Source: a virus. From it: a stretch of 46,618 nt of DNA. Below the pieces are notes generated by a model that worked only from the letters and a program-made list of their open reading frames with translations, was not told where the DNA came from and made no database searches. Shown one piece after another: positions 17,824 through 26,530 of this stretch. Position numbers and translations under genes: made by a program. How positions within the stretch are numbered: position 1 is the first letter of the stretch; the number at the start of each line of letters is the position of its first letter. The stretch covers positions 1-46,618 of the IMG/VR virus record IMGVR_UViG_3300042542_004384; one strand, 5' to 3'.

Positions 17824-20800
17824 TTATATTCCTAGTGTTAGTACATCACCACTTTGTGTTAGTAATACTTCACCCGATTGTGTTGTTAAGAAAGGTGTTC
17901 CTGGAGTTCCGACTGTATTGTAAATGTTCACAGTTGTTGATACTAGATTTCTACCAATTGATAATAAAGCATTACTATTTCCGAAAGACGGTGCTGGTGT
18001 TACAAACAAAGTATTATTCGCATACGAAACATAAGTCACAGTACCAGTATAATCATATGAAGCATTTGAATATAGACGAATGCTATCACCAACAAATGCA
18101 ATATCAGCTAATTTGTTCTCTACATTAGAGTACTCGCCGTTATTGATCAAATCATATTGATTTGTTATACTTGTAATATTTATTCTGTTGTTTGTGACAA
18201 TGACATTTGCTATTGCAACATTTGCGAATCTTAAGAATATATTATCAGAAACAACAACAGTGTTTGAAGTATGATTTACAGAAACAACTGTAGAGAATAG
18301 ATTTGGACCGTGAGTATTTGTAACAGATATATAACTATTGACGTTAATGAATTCGGCAATGTTTGCACCGACTAATGCATCAAATTTAATTATGTTGTTA
18401 CTTGGATTACTGAAAGAAGCGAATACTGTTGCATTTGAACCAGTAGTACCTGTGTAATAAGAAAGAGGTAGAGAGTTCGACTTGTAGTTGTTTTGAACTA
18501 CATTTATTTTAGCGTCAGATTTCAGTGTATAAATTGGCTTTACTCTTGTTCCAGCTGGATGTAGAAGAGCATATAGAATTTCTTTGTATGCACTAAATGA
18601 TTCTTGTACTTTTAATTGATACGTGAAATTGTTGTAGTCTTCACTTTGTAGAACTTGGAAAGAACTAGGGAAACCGTCATCGTTCAAATATTGACCAGCA
18701 CCAATAATTAGACCGTTTAAAAACCTTGCAGTAGCCTGTGCTGCGCCGTTACCATATGTGCGGATACCATCTTTAAACAGAGGATTAAGACTCGAATCAA
18801 ATGTGTTATATGTTGTGTCTAGATCGAGATACAAATTCGCGCCAACATTTCTGTTTGTTATCTTTAGTTGCAGATCAGTTTTTGTATTTGACGTATAGTT
18901 GTAAACTCTAAGTCTATATTTCGACTGTAATGGATCTACGTCACCAGAAACAAGAGAAATAGAATCGATATTTGCTTTGAAAACAAAACTATCAATGCTG
19001 GTGCCCTGATATATTATGTCATTGCTTGTCGGAATATTAGTTGGTGATACGTTTGTAACTATTAGATCACGAACTTTCAGTGATACTCTCGGCGCGGAAA
19101 TATAATCTTCACCAAAATTTGTAACGAGAATCGATGTGATAGCACCAATGCCTCGTTCATCAGGAACTGCTTCGAGTTGTGCGCCAACACCCAATACATT
19201 ATTCACTCGAAGAACTGCGCCTGAGCCAGTTGCAGTAGCAACATTCAGTGTCGGTAAACTATCTGCTTTGTAGCCGATACCGCCGAGTGGTGTGACAACT
19301 ACTTTGTTTGAAGTGTTTGCATATCTGTAACTGACAGAGGTGATACTACCAGTCGCATTTACAGTGATGTTTGCATTTGCTCCGACGCCGCCAGCAGTAT
19401 TTGAAAACGTTATGTATTCACCTCCGACATAACCGGTGCCGGGTGTAACGATCTCAATGGGACCTAAAATACCCAGAGAGCCAAGTTTGCCTTTTAATCT
19501 TAAACTTTCTGTTGTTTCCGGGTCTGTTGTGTTGTATAATGACTCCGCCTTGACAGATGGTACCCCAATATACCCCCCTCCGCCATTATTAACAATAACA
19601 GATGATATCGGATATGTTGAGAAGCCTACAAATGTAAATGCATTCGCAAGAGAACAGTTCAGATTCGCATTGACGTTTGCGCCGAAGAATGTATAAACAC
19701 CATCCAATCTTTTGTTCTGTGCTGCAGACGAAATGTAATCAGTTGGTATATAAGCTACATTAATTGCTTCAGCAGGATCAACTGCTCCGACATTCGCAAT
19801 AGCACCAGAACCACCGCCGCCAATAAAAGTAATTAATGTGTTTGGATCTTCCCTGTAACCAATACCGCCTTCATTGACGTTAACAGCACGAATAGAACCT
19901 GACGTTGTTTCAAGAACATATGCTTCAGCACCAATTGGATTTACACTCTCGGGATTTAATCCACCATAGAAAACAACCGGGTCACCAGAGTAACCGTTTG
20001 CTATGTCTCGTGGTCGATACAATTGGCCACGTTTATTTGAATTTACTTGTACAGAAGATATAGAACCAATAATTTTAGCGCGAAGTGATGTTGAACCAGT
20101 TGTATTTGCTGAGACAATTTCGGAATCTTTGAAATATAAAGTTTGATTATTGTTATCTACAACACGTACTGTTTCACCAGACTCAAATAGTCTTTCAATA
20201 TTCGAAATGTAAAGTTCTATTCTTGTGCCAGTTCTTACACCTCTTTCAACTGTTGCAATCGATTTAGAAGATTCGCCGAATAATCTTAAATTTTGAATTG
20301 ATAAGAATTGTTCATCTTCTGTGTCTAGTTTTAGACTCTTCGAAACATACCATTTACCATCTGAAGCACGAAGTACAACATCTCTACTCAAAAATACATC
20401 AGCATCAGAGTTGTATAATGCTCTGAATAAAAATTCATATGATGCAGGTGTGCCCTTCTTCGAATATAATTCTCTTGCAACTTTAATTAGTTTTGTTTTA
20501 TCAGCAAAACAATCTTGCGGAAAATTAGGAAGAAAATCATTTAAATAATAATCAATAAATTTGTTATATGTGTATTCTTGACCGGTTTTAATTATGAAAC
20601 CAGTGCCTGTTGTATATACACCATTAGGTATTGGATTCGTTGTATTGAACGTGAATGTGTCAGTTGTTACATTCGAAACCGTCCAAGTATTAGTTCCGGT
20701 GTTGTTGAGATTCGCAAGTAATGTGTTTGCACCATAACTGTATATGTTATCATTTAAAGCAACTTCATGATAAGGTGCATAGACAATAACAGTATTTGAA

Positions 20801-21039
20801 TTAGATACTGTATATTTTTTTGTATCAACTGTATTATCGTAATAATCAATATCAGAATAGTTTAATAACTTTTGTGTGCCGTATATAACACCTTGCTTAT
20901 CAGCAGCAATGTTTTGTTGTTCCATCCATTCATAATATGCCTGGAGGAATGCAACAAAAGTCTGATAGTTCGTATCGGAACGAATAAACTCCGGTAACTG
21001 ATATGGTATCTTGAGTGATGTTTTATTTTCGATTGTCAT
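17824..21039 (-). CDS. Large baseplate protein at the gp7 position (1071 aa)
   Basis: A 1071-aa protein beginning LKIPYQLPEFIRSDTNYQTF, then VAFLQAYYEWMEQQN, a start typical of a large baseplate-associated protein of aquatic T4-like phages. The N-terminal 230 residues look alpha/beta (DCFADKTKLIKVARELYSKK, GTPASYEFLFRALYNSDADV); the rest is rich in short Gly-Ser-Gly beta repeats such as GGGGYIGVPSV and GGIGYKADSLP. The gene lies between gp6 and gp8, and its length is near that of T4 gp7 (1032 aa). I therefore infer a gp7-like wedge role, but I do not see sequence similarity to T4 gp7. It is TAATG-coupled to gp6. Confidence 0.75.
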   Translation of the reverse strand: MTIENKTSLKIPYQLPEFIRSDTNYQTFVAFLQAYYEWMEQQNIAADKQGVIYGTQKLLNYSDIDYYDNTVDTKKYTVSNSNTVIVYAPYHEVALNDNIYSYGANTLLANLNNTGTNTWTVSNVTTDTFTFNTTNPIPNGVYTTGTGFIIKTGQEYTYNKFIDYYLNDFLPNFPQDCFADKTKLIKVARELYSKKGTPASYEFLFRALYNSDADVFLSRDVVLRASDGKWYVSKSLKLDTEDEQFLSIQNLRLFGESSKSIATVERGVRTGTRIELYISNIERLFESGETVRVVDNNNQTLYFKDSEIVSANTTGSTSLRAKIIGSISSVQVNSNKRGQLYRPRDIANGYSGDPVVFYGGLNPESVNPIGAEAYVLETTSGSIRAVNVNEGGIGYREDPNTLITFIGGGGSGAIANVGAVDPAEAINVAYIPTDYISSAAQNKRLDGVYTFFGANVNANLNCSLANAFTFVGFSTYPISSVIVNNGGGGYIGVPSVKAESLYNTTDPETTESLRLKGKLGSLGILGPIEIVTPGTGYVGGEYITFSNTAGGVGANANITVNATGSITSVSYRYANTSNKVVVTPLGGIGYKADSLPTLNVATATGSGAVLRVNNVLGVGAQLEAVPDERGIGAITSILVTNFGEDYISAPRVSLKVRDLIVTNVSPTNIPTSNDIIYQGTSIDSFVFKANIDSISLVSGDVDPLQSKYRLRVYNYTSNTKTDLQLKITNRNVGANLYLDLDTTYNTFDSSLNPLFKDGIRTYGNGAAQATARFLNGLIIGAGQYLNDDGFPSSFQVLQSEDYNNFTYQLKVQESFSAYKEILYALLHPAGTRVKPIYTLKSDAKINVVQNNYKSNSLPLSYYTGTTGSNATVFASFSNPSNNIIKFDALVGANIAEFINVNSYISVTNTHGPNLFSTVVSVNHTSNTVVVSDNIFLRFANVAIANVIVTNNRINITSITNQYDLINNGEYSNVENKLADIAFVGDSIRLYSNASYDYTGTVTYVSYANNTLFVTPAPSFGNSNALLSIGRNLVSTTVNIYNTVGTPGTPFLTTQSGEVLLTQSGDVLTLGI

Positions 21040-23111
21040 TATTGTGCAATGATTGTAACTTTAACGGCATCTGGATCAAAATCATCAAGTGCAACTATAC
21101 GATTAAATGATGATGAAATAATTGTAGAGTCTGGAACTGCTGTGATTGTAAATAACCCTAAATCATTATTGATATCGATTGGTGCGAAATCAACCAATGT
21201 TACAACGCCTTTAGCATAATCGATTGTACCGGCATTGGGATTCAATATCACTTTTACGTTATTGTTATAGTAATAAGTGCGAAGTGAACCAAGAGAACCT
21301 TCAAGAACTGCGCTCGCAAAAGCAAGAGCACCAGTTGTATCACCGCCTGCATTTGTAATCGTAACGATAGCTTGTGTGTAGTTGAAACCTGGATTCGTTA
21401 CAACGATATTGGTGACTCTTCCTGCTGTAAGAACAGCATATGCTTCTGCGCCGGAGCCATCACCAGTGATTGTTACAGTCGGTGCTTTTGTGTAACCGAA
21501 ACCTTGATTTAAAACGTTAATTGTAGCAACACCACCGGAAGTTGTCGGAACTTCTTCGAAAAATACACCTCTTCTTATATTGTTCGGCGCATTCACATCT
21601 GTTACGCTAAAGTCTGGATAACTTTTAACACCAGAATTGAAGTAATTTCTTTTGATCTTTGTTCCGAAATTCAAAGTATATGTCGTCTTAGCGTTTAAAG
21701 TCGGATAAAACTTTTTCTGAACGCGAACATCCGATTCGTTCGTTATGATTGCAAGATTTGTACTTTGTATTGTAGTAATGAGTGCTGGTGAATTGAAAGT
21801 TGAATTGAATGTATTGAGTGTGGTCCCACCGAATGTTCTTATAGAAGATAAAACTGCTTCTTTTAATTGACCTGCATTTAAAGTGGTTCTTTTTGGATTG
21901 TAGAGAACTTTTGTATCGATTGTTACATAAGTGTAATCTGGATCAACAATCGTTGGAACAACAGTCATAACACTGATTGGTTTTATGACTTCATCAATGA
22001 TTCTTTCTTTTTGTGTTGGCGTAAGTGTGAAGCCACCTGAAGGCTTGATAGCGCAGAATAGTTGCCCGTAAACTGGTGGATCGTTTTCTTCACCGCCCCA
22101 AACAGAAACAGAATCGACTGGGAAATTACCCGTATTGTTCTGAATTAAATAGATGTAATCTTCTTTAGTGACTGCTCTACCCTGTGCAGCGAAAGATTTA
22201 GGCGCTGCATATTTAATCGAGTCGATAGTTTCTCTATCAGAACCGTTCGAAGCAGGTGTTACTGCTTGTGTTACTGTGTTTGCAAAACCGGAGATAGTTT
22301 GTGAAAGAGTGAAAGAGTTAGCACCAAAAGCACTTGTACCGTTTGTTGTAATGTATGTTATGTTAACGACATTGTTATGTACTAATGATTTACCTAGAAT
22401 GTTGTCGCCGAAATATATCTCGTAATTGCCATCCATACCCTCTTGTAAGAAATATACTTTACTTGTTGGCGTTAAGCTGATATAATCTGTTTCTAATGTG
22501 TATGTTTCGAATGTGTTATTTGAACTTGATTCTTGTACTGTAACGAGAAGTGTACTTGTGTCAATGTTTGTGTCTGGTATTTGAAAAATCTGTTTTGGAT
22601 TTGTCAATGAGTTGTATGTGAAACTGAAAGAAGAGGGTATGCCTTGTGCGATTTCTATTTCTTGAAATAATGCTGTGTTCGCTGTCACATTTACAGTTGT
22701 TGAATCTGTCGTTACAAATGTGTAGTTTACGTCATCGATAGGTTCTGAGATGAAAGTTGTGAACTTAGGTATTGTAAGAGTCGATGTTGTTACTTGGTTT
22801 ACTGTTAGATTTACTGTTGCTTTTGGTGCTACTGCTGATTTTGGCGTATAGTTTAGTAACTTTGCGTGTGATACTACTGAGTTTCTTTGTAGTGCTGAAT
22901 CGAGGAATAACTCATTTGCTACCATGTTTAGGTAGTATGCGTTATATTGTGTGTTATATGCTAGTAAGTCAACTAATACAGAAAGAGCGGAGCCATCAAA
23001 GTCGTAATCTTTGAGTGTATCTTGTTGCTGTAGAAATGATTTTAAACTGTTCTTAATAGAACCGAAATCAAGATTTGTGATTTGTAGACCTGAGTTTGCT
23101 GATGTTGCCAT
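21039..23111 (-). CDS. 6: Baseplate wedge protein gp6
   Basis: A 690-aa protein with the gp6/gpJ-like baseplate pattern: NLDFGSIKNSLKSFLQQQD, then DYDFDGSALSVLVDLLAYNT and QYNAYYLNMVANELFLDSAL near the N-terminus, all conserved in T4-like gp6. Around residue 300 (AAPKSFAAQGRAVTKEDYIYLI) is the second conserved block. gp6 forms the ring that joins neighbouring wedges and holds the baseplate in its dome or star state. T4 gp6 is 660 aa. A Gly-rich insert near residues 525-590 (GFGYTKAPTVTITGDGSGAE) resembles elements in gp8 and the 1071-aa protein. The start is coupled to gp25 by TAATG. Confidence 0.93.
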   Translation of the reverse strand: MATSANSGLQITNLDFGSIKNSLKSFLQQQDTLKDYDFDGSALSVLVDLLAYNTQYNAYYLNMVANELFLDSALQRNSVVSHAKLLNYTPKSAVAPKATVNLTVNQVTTSTLTIPKFTTFISEPIDDVNYTFVTTDSTTVNVTANTALFQEIEIAQGIPSSFSFTYNSLTNPKQIFQIPDTNIDTSTLLVTVQESSSNNTFETYTLETDYISLTPTSKVYFLQEGMDGNYEIYFGDNILGKSLVHNNVVNITYITTNGTSAFGANSFTLSQTISGFANTVTQAVTPASNGSDRETIDSIKYAAPKSFAAQGRAVTKEDYIYLIQNNTGNFPVDSVSVWGGEENDPPVYGQLFCAIKPSGGFTLTPTQKERIIDEVIKPISVMTVVPTIVDPDYTYVTIDTKVLYNPKRTTLNAGQLKEAVLSSIRTFGGTTLNTFNSTFNSPALITTIQSTNLAIITNESDVRVQKKFYPTLNAKTTYTLNFGTKIKRNYFNSGVKSYPDFSVTDVNAPNNIRRGVFFEEVPTTSGGVATINVLNQGFGYTKAPTVTITGDGSGAEAYAVLTAGRVTNIVVTNPGFNYTQAIVTITNAGGDTTGALAFASAVLEGSLGSLRTYYYNNNVKVILNPNAGTIDYAKGVVTLVDFAPIDINNDLGLFTITAVPDSTIISSSFNRIVALDDFDPDAVKVTIIAQ

Positions 23112-23509
23112 TATCGTGTTCTCTTAAGCATTAAACTTATTTCGGTTGGTTGTGTATTATTTCCGATAAAAAATTCTAAAGAAACATCATAAGCATTTTT
23201 TTCTTCCTTTGCTATAACCGTAACATTTGACAAAGTTACTCTTGGTTCAAAATTGTTTATCGTGTTTTCAATAGAACTTTTCAGAGATTGTGTTGTAATT
23301 GAATCAATTGGTTCAAATAGTAATTTTGTTACGTTAGAACCAATTTCTGGTTGAAATGGTCTTTCATAGTTATTTGTTAATAACAAGTATCTAACAGCAC
23401 GTACAACAGCCATTTCATCATAACTTAAAGCAATATCATTCTTACCAGGTGTTCTGGTAAAAGCAAAGTCTATGTCTGAATATCTTTTTGTTAATGATGG
23501 TGCTGGCAT
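23111..23509 (-). CDS. 25: Baseplate wedge protein gp25
   Basis: A 132-aa protein of the gp25/GPW family, the same length as T4 gp25. Visible signature: YSDIDFAFTRTPGKNDIALS, then VVRAVRYLLLTNNYERPFQP, EIGSNVTKLLFEPI, and a C-terminal KNAYDVSLEFFIGNN strand. gp25 nucleates the sheath on the baseplate through its handshake strand and joins wedge gp6, gp7 and gp53. The start is ATG at 23509 with no evident ribosome-binding site; a TATAAATA motif lies 5 bases upstream. Confidence 0.93.
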   Translation of the reverse strand: MPAPSLTKRYSDIDFAFTRTPGKNDIALSYDEMAVVRAVRYLLLTNNYERPFQPEIGSNVTKLLFEPIDSITTQSLKSSIENTINNFEPRVTLSNVTVIAKEEKNAYDVSLEFFIGNNTQPTEISLMLKRTR

Positions 23510-23514
23510 TTTAT

Positions 23515-23522
23515 TATTTATA
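23515..23522 (-). promoter_or_regulatory. Candidate T4-type late promoter before gp25
   Basis: A perfect TATAAATA on the minus strand in the 89-base gap before gp25. By the T4 spacing (start about 6 bases after the motif), transcription would begin at or next to the A of the gp25 ATG, giving a leaderless message. The rest of the gap (23523-23598) holds no gene; it contains a short palindrome, AATTTCGAAATT. Confidence 0.5.
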
Positions 23523-23598
23523 GTAGGAGTAAAATGACTTTTTAGAAATTAGGTTCTTGTGGAAAAAATTTTTGCGGCCGGAACGGAATTTCGAAATT

Positions 23599-24378
23599 TT
23601 ATAATCTCTCTAAAAGTTTGGGTGTTCCTATGTAGTTTTTGTATAAGTAGTCTTCAGTCTGTCCCATTTTTGAAAAACCTTTGAGTGAAGAATACTCGGC
23701 GAGTAGATTTCTCGAATTTGCGTAAAAATTCAAATCTTGAGACATTGTATTGAGAATGAATGTGTTTACATTGTTTATATCTGAGACGATTTGAGATATT
23801 TGACCCACTGTGAGACTGCTTACGCCACCAGTAATACTTGTGTTGACTGTAGTTGCATCAACATTAAGAGTATTAGCCATATTTGAAAATGTGTTGTATG
23901 TGAGAATTGAACCCAAACTACCAATCATCACAGCATTGTTTGAAACATCATCACTCTGATAGACGAGATATGAAAGTATTTTACCTATGCCAATAACGCT
24001 TTCGAGATATGGTTGACTTACATTTTCTGTGTTTGCGCCGGTAACACCAGATAAACGATCCGTATGTTCACGATAATAAATTACATTATTGCTTTTTATC
24101 AAATTATTTGCTGCAGTTTCAATTGAAACAAGTTCGACTATTCCTGTTGTATTAGCAATAATTGATTCAAGTGATACTATGATACTATTTGCACTGTTCG
24201 AGACAGGATTGTACAAATAACCATTTGCAGCATTGTTAGCCATGTCTTCAAATTGCCACGGTTCTAGAAGAGCCGGCATCGAATTCATACCATTTAATGT
24301 TCCACTTGAATAAACAATTGTTTCATTTTCAAGTGAACTAGGAAACCCTAAACGATCAAAAATACCATAATTTGGCAC
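23599..24378 (-). CDS. Structural-operon protein of unknown function (259 aa), GTG start
   Basis: A 259-aa protein, (M)PNYGIFDRLGFPSSLENETI, rich in Asn, Ser and Leu, predicted mostly alpha-helical in its second half (NMANTLNVDATTVNTS, QISQIVSDINNVNTFILNTM). The start is GTG at 24378-24376, supported by GGAGG at 24390-24386 with a 7-base spacer inside the end of the spike gene; only 2 bases separate the two genes. The gene lies between the spike and gp25, where some aquatic T4-like phages carry an uncharacterised virion protein. It is presumably a baseplate or hub component. No family recognised. Confidence 0.7.
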   Translation of the reverse strand: MPNYGIFDRLGFPSSLENETIVYSSGTLNGMNSMPALLEPWQFEDMANNAANGYLYNPVSNSANSIIVSLESIIANTTGIVELVSIETAANNLIKSNNVIYYREHTDRLSGVTGANTENVSQPYLESVIGIGKILSYLVYQSDDVSNNAVMIGSLGSILTYNTFSNMANTLNVDATTVNTSITGGVSSLTVGQISQIVSDINNVNTFILNTMSQDLNFYANSRNLLAEYSSLKGFSKMGQTEDYLYKNYIGTPKLLERL

Positions 24379-24380
24379 GA

Positions 24381-25241
24381 TTATGCCTCCAACATAGGAC
24401 TGAACGGAGTGCCCGTAACACCTTTCGGTGCTGGGTGCGTGTGTATGTTATAGATACCGGAATTTATTACGTCACCCATTAGAACTGAAGTCATAATTCC
24501 GAATTCGCCTGTAGGTGCTGCTACGTTTACTGCAGCGTTAACGTAACCGAGTGACGATATGCCAACTCCAGCTTGTATTGTACCTGAGCATATGATTTGT
24601 TGCGGTATGGCTATAGGCACACCAATTGATAGCCCACCTTCAAGTGATACGAAACCTAACTTACCAGCACTTACACCTTCTAGTGCATCAATACGTCCAG
24701 ATGAAGTAATTTTCTTTGCGGTAACTTCGCCATTAACGTTCAAGTCGCCATCGAAATAAACACAGTCACCTACTGTAAGTGTGAGTGAACCAGATATATT
24801 TGGTCCTGTTTTAATATCAATAAAACTGCCTGATGCGATGTTTAATGCTTGATCTATAACTTGTGTGTATGTTCCCTTTACACGAAGTTCATAGTTACCG
24901 TCAATTTGTTCAATTTTATCACCCTGAACGTGAATATTTGCATCACCTAGTATTTCAATGTTGCATTTACCTTGAATGAGTACATTCTTGTCTTTAATTG
25001 TAATTTCGTAACCATCACCGAAAACTTTATGAACTTCGTCACCGTTTGGATGCATTTCAATGAATGTTCCAGTGCGATGTGTGAGGCGAATTCTTTCGCG
25101 TTTTGGTGTATCATCCAATTCGAATGAGTGGCCAGACTCAGTGATCGTCGCATTGTTATAAGGATAAATTGGCTGATATTCGGTATTTGCTGCAGATTGC
25201 GGCTCTACCCATCCTGAAAAAAAATCTGGTTTTGTTGTCAT
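24381..25241 (-). CDS. gp5-type membrane-puncturing spike (separate needle gene)
   Basis: A 286-aa protein with the pattern of the C-terminal needle of gp5/VgrG. Residues about 30-150 carry the short strands of an intertwined beta-helix: SFELDDTPKRERIRLTHRTG, FIEMHPNGDEVHKVFGDG, YEITIKDKNVLIQGKCNIEI, GDANIHVQGD. A Gly-rich region follows and the end contains H267-T-H269-P (YNIHTHPAPKG), like the metal-binding tips of P2 gpV and Mu gp45 spikes. In T4 the OB, lysozyme and needle parts are one protein of 575 aa; here the OB half is the preceding gene and the needle is separate, overlapping by ATGA. It pierces the outer membrane on contraction, by family inference. Confidence 0.85.
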   Translation of the reverse strand: MTTKPDFFSGWVEPQSAANTEYQPIYPYNNATITESGHSFELDDTPKRERIRLTHRTGTFIEMHPNGDEVHKVFGDGYEITIKDKNVLIQGKCNIEILGDANIHVQGDKIEQIDGNYELRVKGTYTQVIDQALNIASGSFIDIKTGPNISGSLTLTVGDCVYFDGDLNVNGEVTAKKITSSGRIDALEGVSAGKLGFVSLEGGLSIGVPIAIPQQIICSGTIQAGVGISSLGYVNAAVNVAAPTGEFGIMTSVLMGDVINSGIYNIHTHPAPKGVTGTPFSPMLEA

Positions 25242-26530
25242 GGTGATGAACTATTCGCTACGTTGAATGCTTCTACTGAATATTGACTAATGACAACATT
25301 CGTATTCGGATAAATCTGTTCATAATAAAGAAGCAAATTGTTTGCATCTTCACTGCTTGGTGATGTTATATATGATATGAAATTATTTGGTAGAGCTATC
25401 GATCCGTTTGCTGTGTTTGCTGTATTTTGTACACTGTTTACAACTTGTTCCGTAGAATTAGCTAAATCATTAAAAACATCAACTAATGGGCCGGCAAGAG
25501 TTTCAGGAATACTTTTAATTTGACCAACTGCACTGTTAATTGCACCCAAAAATGTGGATAAACAATTTTTAAGTATAGCAATGATTCTTTCTGGTAAAGA
25601 AAGTATATATTCAATGATTTGTTTTAATTGAGAAACTAATTCGACTACCATTGCTGCGATTTCAACATATTCTGCAATTTTTCTTGCATAATAATTCACT
25701 TTTCGAAGAATATCTTGTATTACCGAAAATGCTTTTGCTATTTGACCGCTTGGATCTAGATTCAATGATGCTATTATACCGTTTTTAACGAGTCTAATAG
25801 CATCTGCAATTTTAGTTATGATTGCTCGAATAATAAAAGCAGCTTTATTCTTACCATTTTTAATCGCATTCTTTATGATTGTAATTGGATTCTCAGAGAA
25901 ATCTAAACCTAATCCTGCAAAATCAATTAAGAATTTAAAATCACATGAATGCACTGATTGTTCATTTGCAATTTGAAGTGTTGTTCCGGCAACACTATAA
26001 GTTGTAGTTGGAATTGTTGGAAATCCAACTCTACTTACTAACATAGCAGGTGCAGTAACTTTTTCGATAACTGTTTTAGAACCATCAACAATTTTAGCAA
26101 CAATTACATCTGCTGCTGTTGCGTTTGATATTGGTTTTGCTATTTCACTCTTTGGTACTGGATTTCTGTAATATTTCGATTCTGCTGAAAAACCAATACC
26201 TTCTCTCGGTGGTCTCTGAGGCACACCGGGTATTGAACCCATAATCACTGGCACTTGTGAGCTTGCGCCGTCCATGAAAAAGCCGCAAACATAAGAACCT
26301 TCTTTAAAATATGAAGATGTTTTAGAACCTCCGCCAGTTACCGAGTACATTGTTTGTGCCCACGGTAAATCTTCTGTTGGAATTAAATTCAAATTTTCCG
26401 TATGTAAACCAAAGATTCGTACTCTCGAACGTCCAGCTTTGTTCGGATCTTGTATATCTTCTACAACACCAATCCACCAATTGAAGCCGTCTTGACCTAG
26501 AATGTTTTCGAAATTTTCTTTTTGTATCAT
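25238..26530 (-). CDS. 5: Baseplate hub protein, gp5 OB-fold half without lysozyme domain
   Basis: A 430-aa protein. Residues about 14-102 (FNWWIGVVEDIQDPNKAGRS, RVRIFGLHT, LPWAQTMYSVTGGG, GSYVCGFFMDG, PVIMGSIPG) form the gp5/VgrG OB-fold that docks on the hub trimer. Residues about 205-345 are a Lys/Ile-rich amphipathic helical region (AAFIIRAIITKIADAIRLVK). No T4-type lysozyme domain is present and there is no needle. The stop and the next start overlap as ATGA, as do this start and the gp27 stop. The order gp27, gp5-OB, spike matches a normal hub operon. The helical extension has no counterpart that I know in T4 gp5. Confidence 0.85.
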   Translation of the reverse strand: MIQKENFENILGQDGFNWWIGVVEDIQDPNKAGRSRVRIFGLHTENLNLIPTEDLPWAQTMYSVTGGGSKTSSYFKEGSYVCGFFMDGASSQVPVIMGSIPGVPQRPPREGIGFSAESKYYRNPVPKSEIAKPISNATAADVIVAKIVDGSKTVIEKVTAPAMLVSRVGFPTIPTTTYSVAGTTLQIANEQSVHSCDFKFLIDFAGLGLDFSENPITIIKNAIKNGKNKAAFIIRAIITKIADAIRLVKNGIIASLNLDPSGQIAKAFSVIQDILRKVNYYARKIAEYVEIAAMVVELVSQLKQIIEYILSLPERIIAILKNCLSTFLGAINSAVGQIKSIPETLAGPLVDVFNDLANSTEQVVNSVQNTANTANGSIALPNNFISYITSPSSEDANNLLLYYEQIYPNTNVVISQYSVEAFNVANSSSP

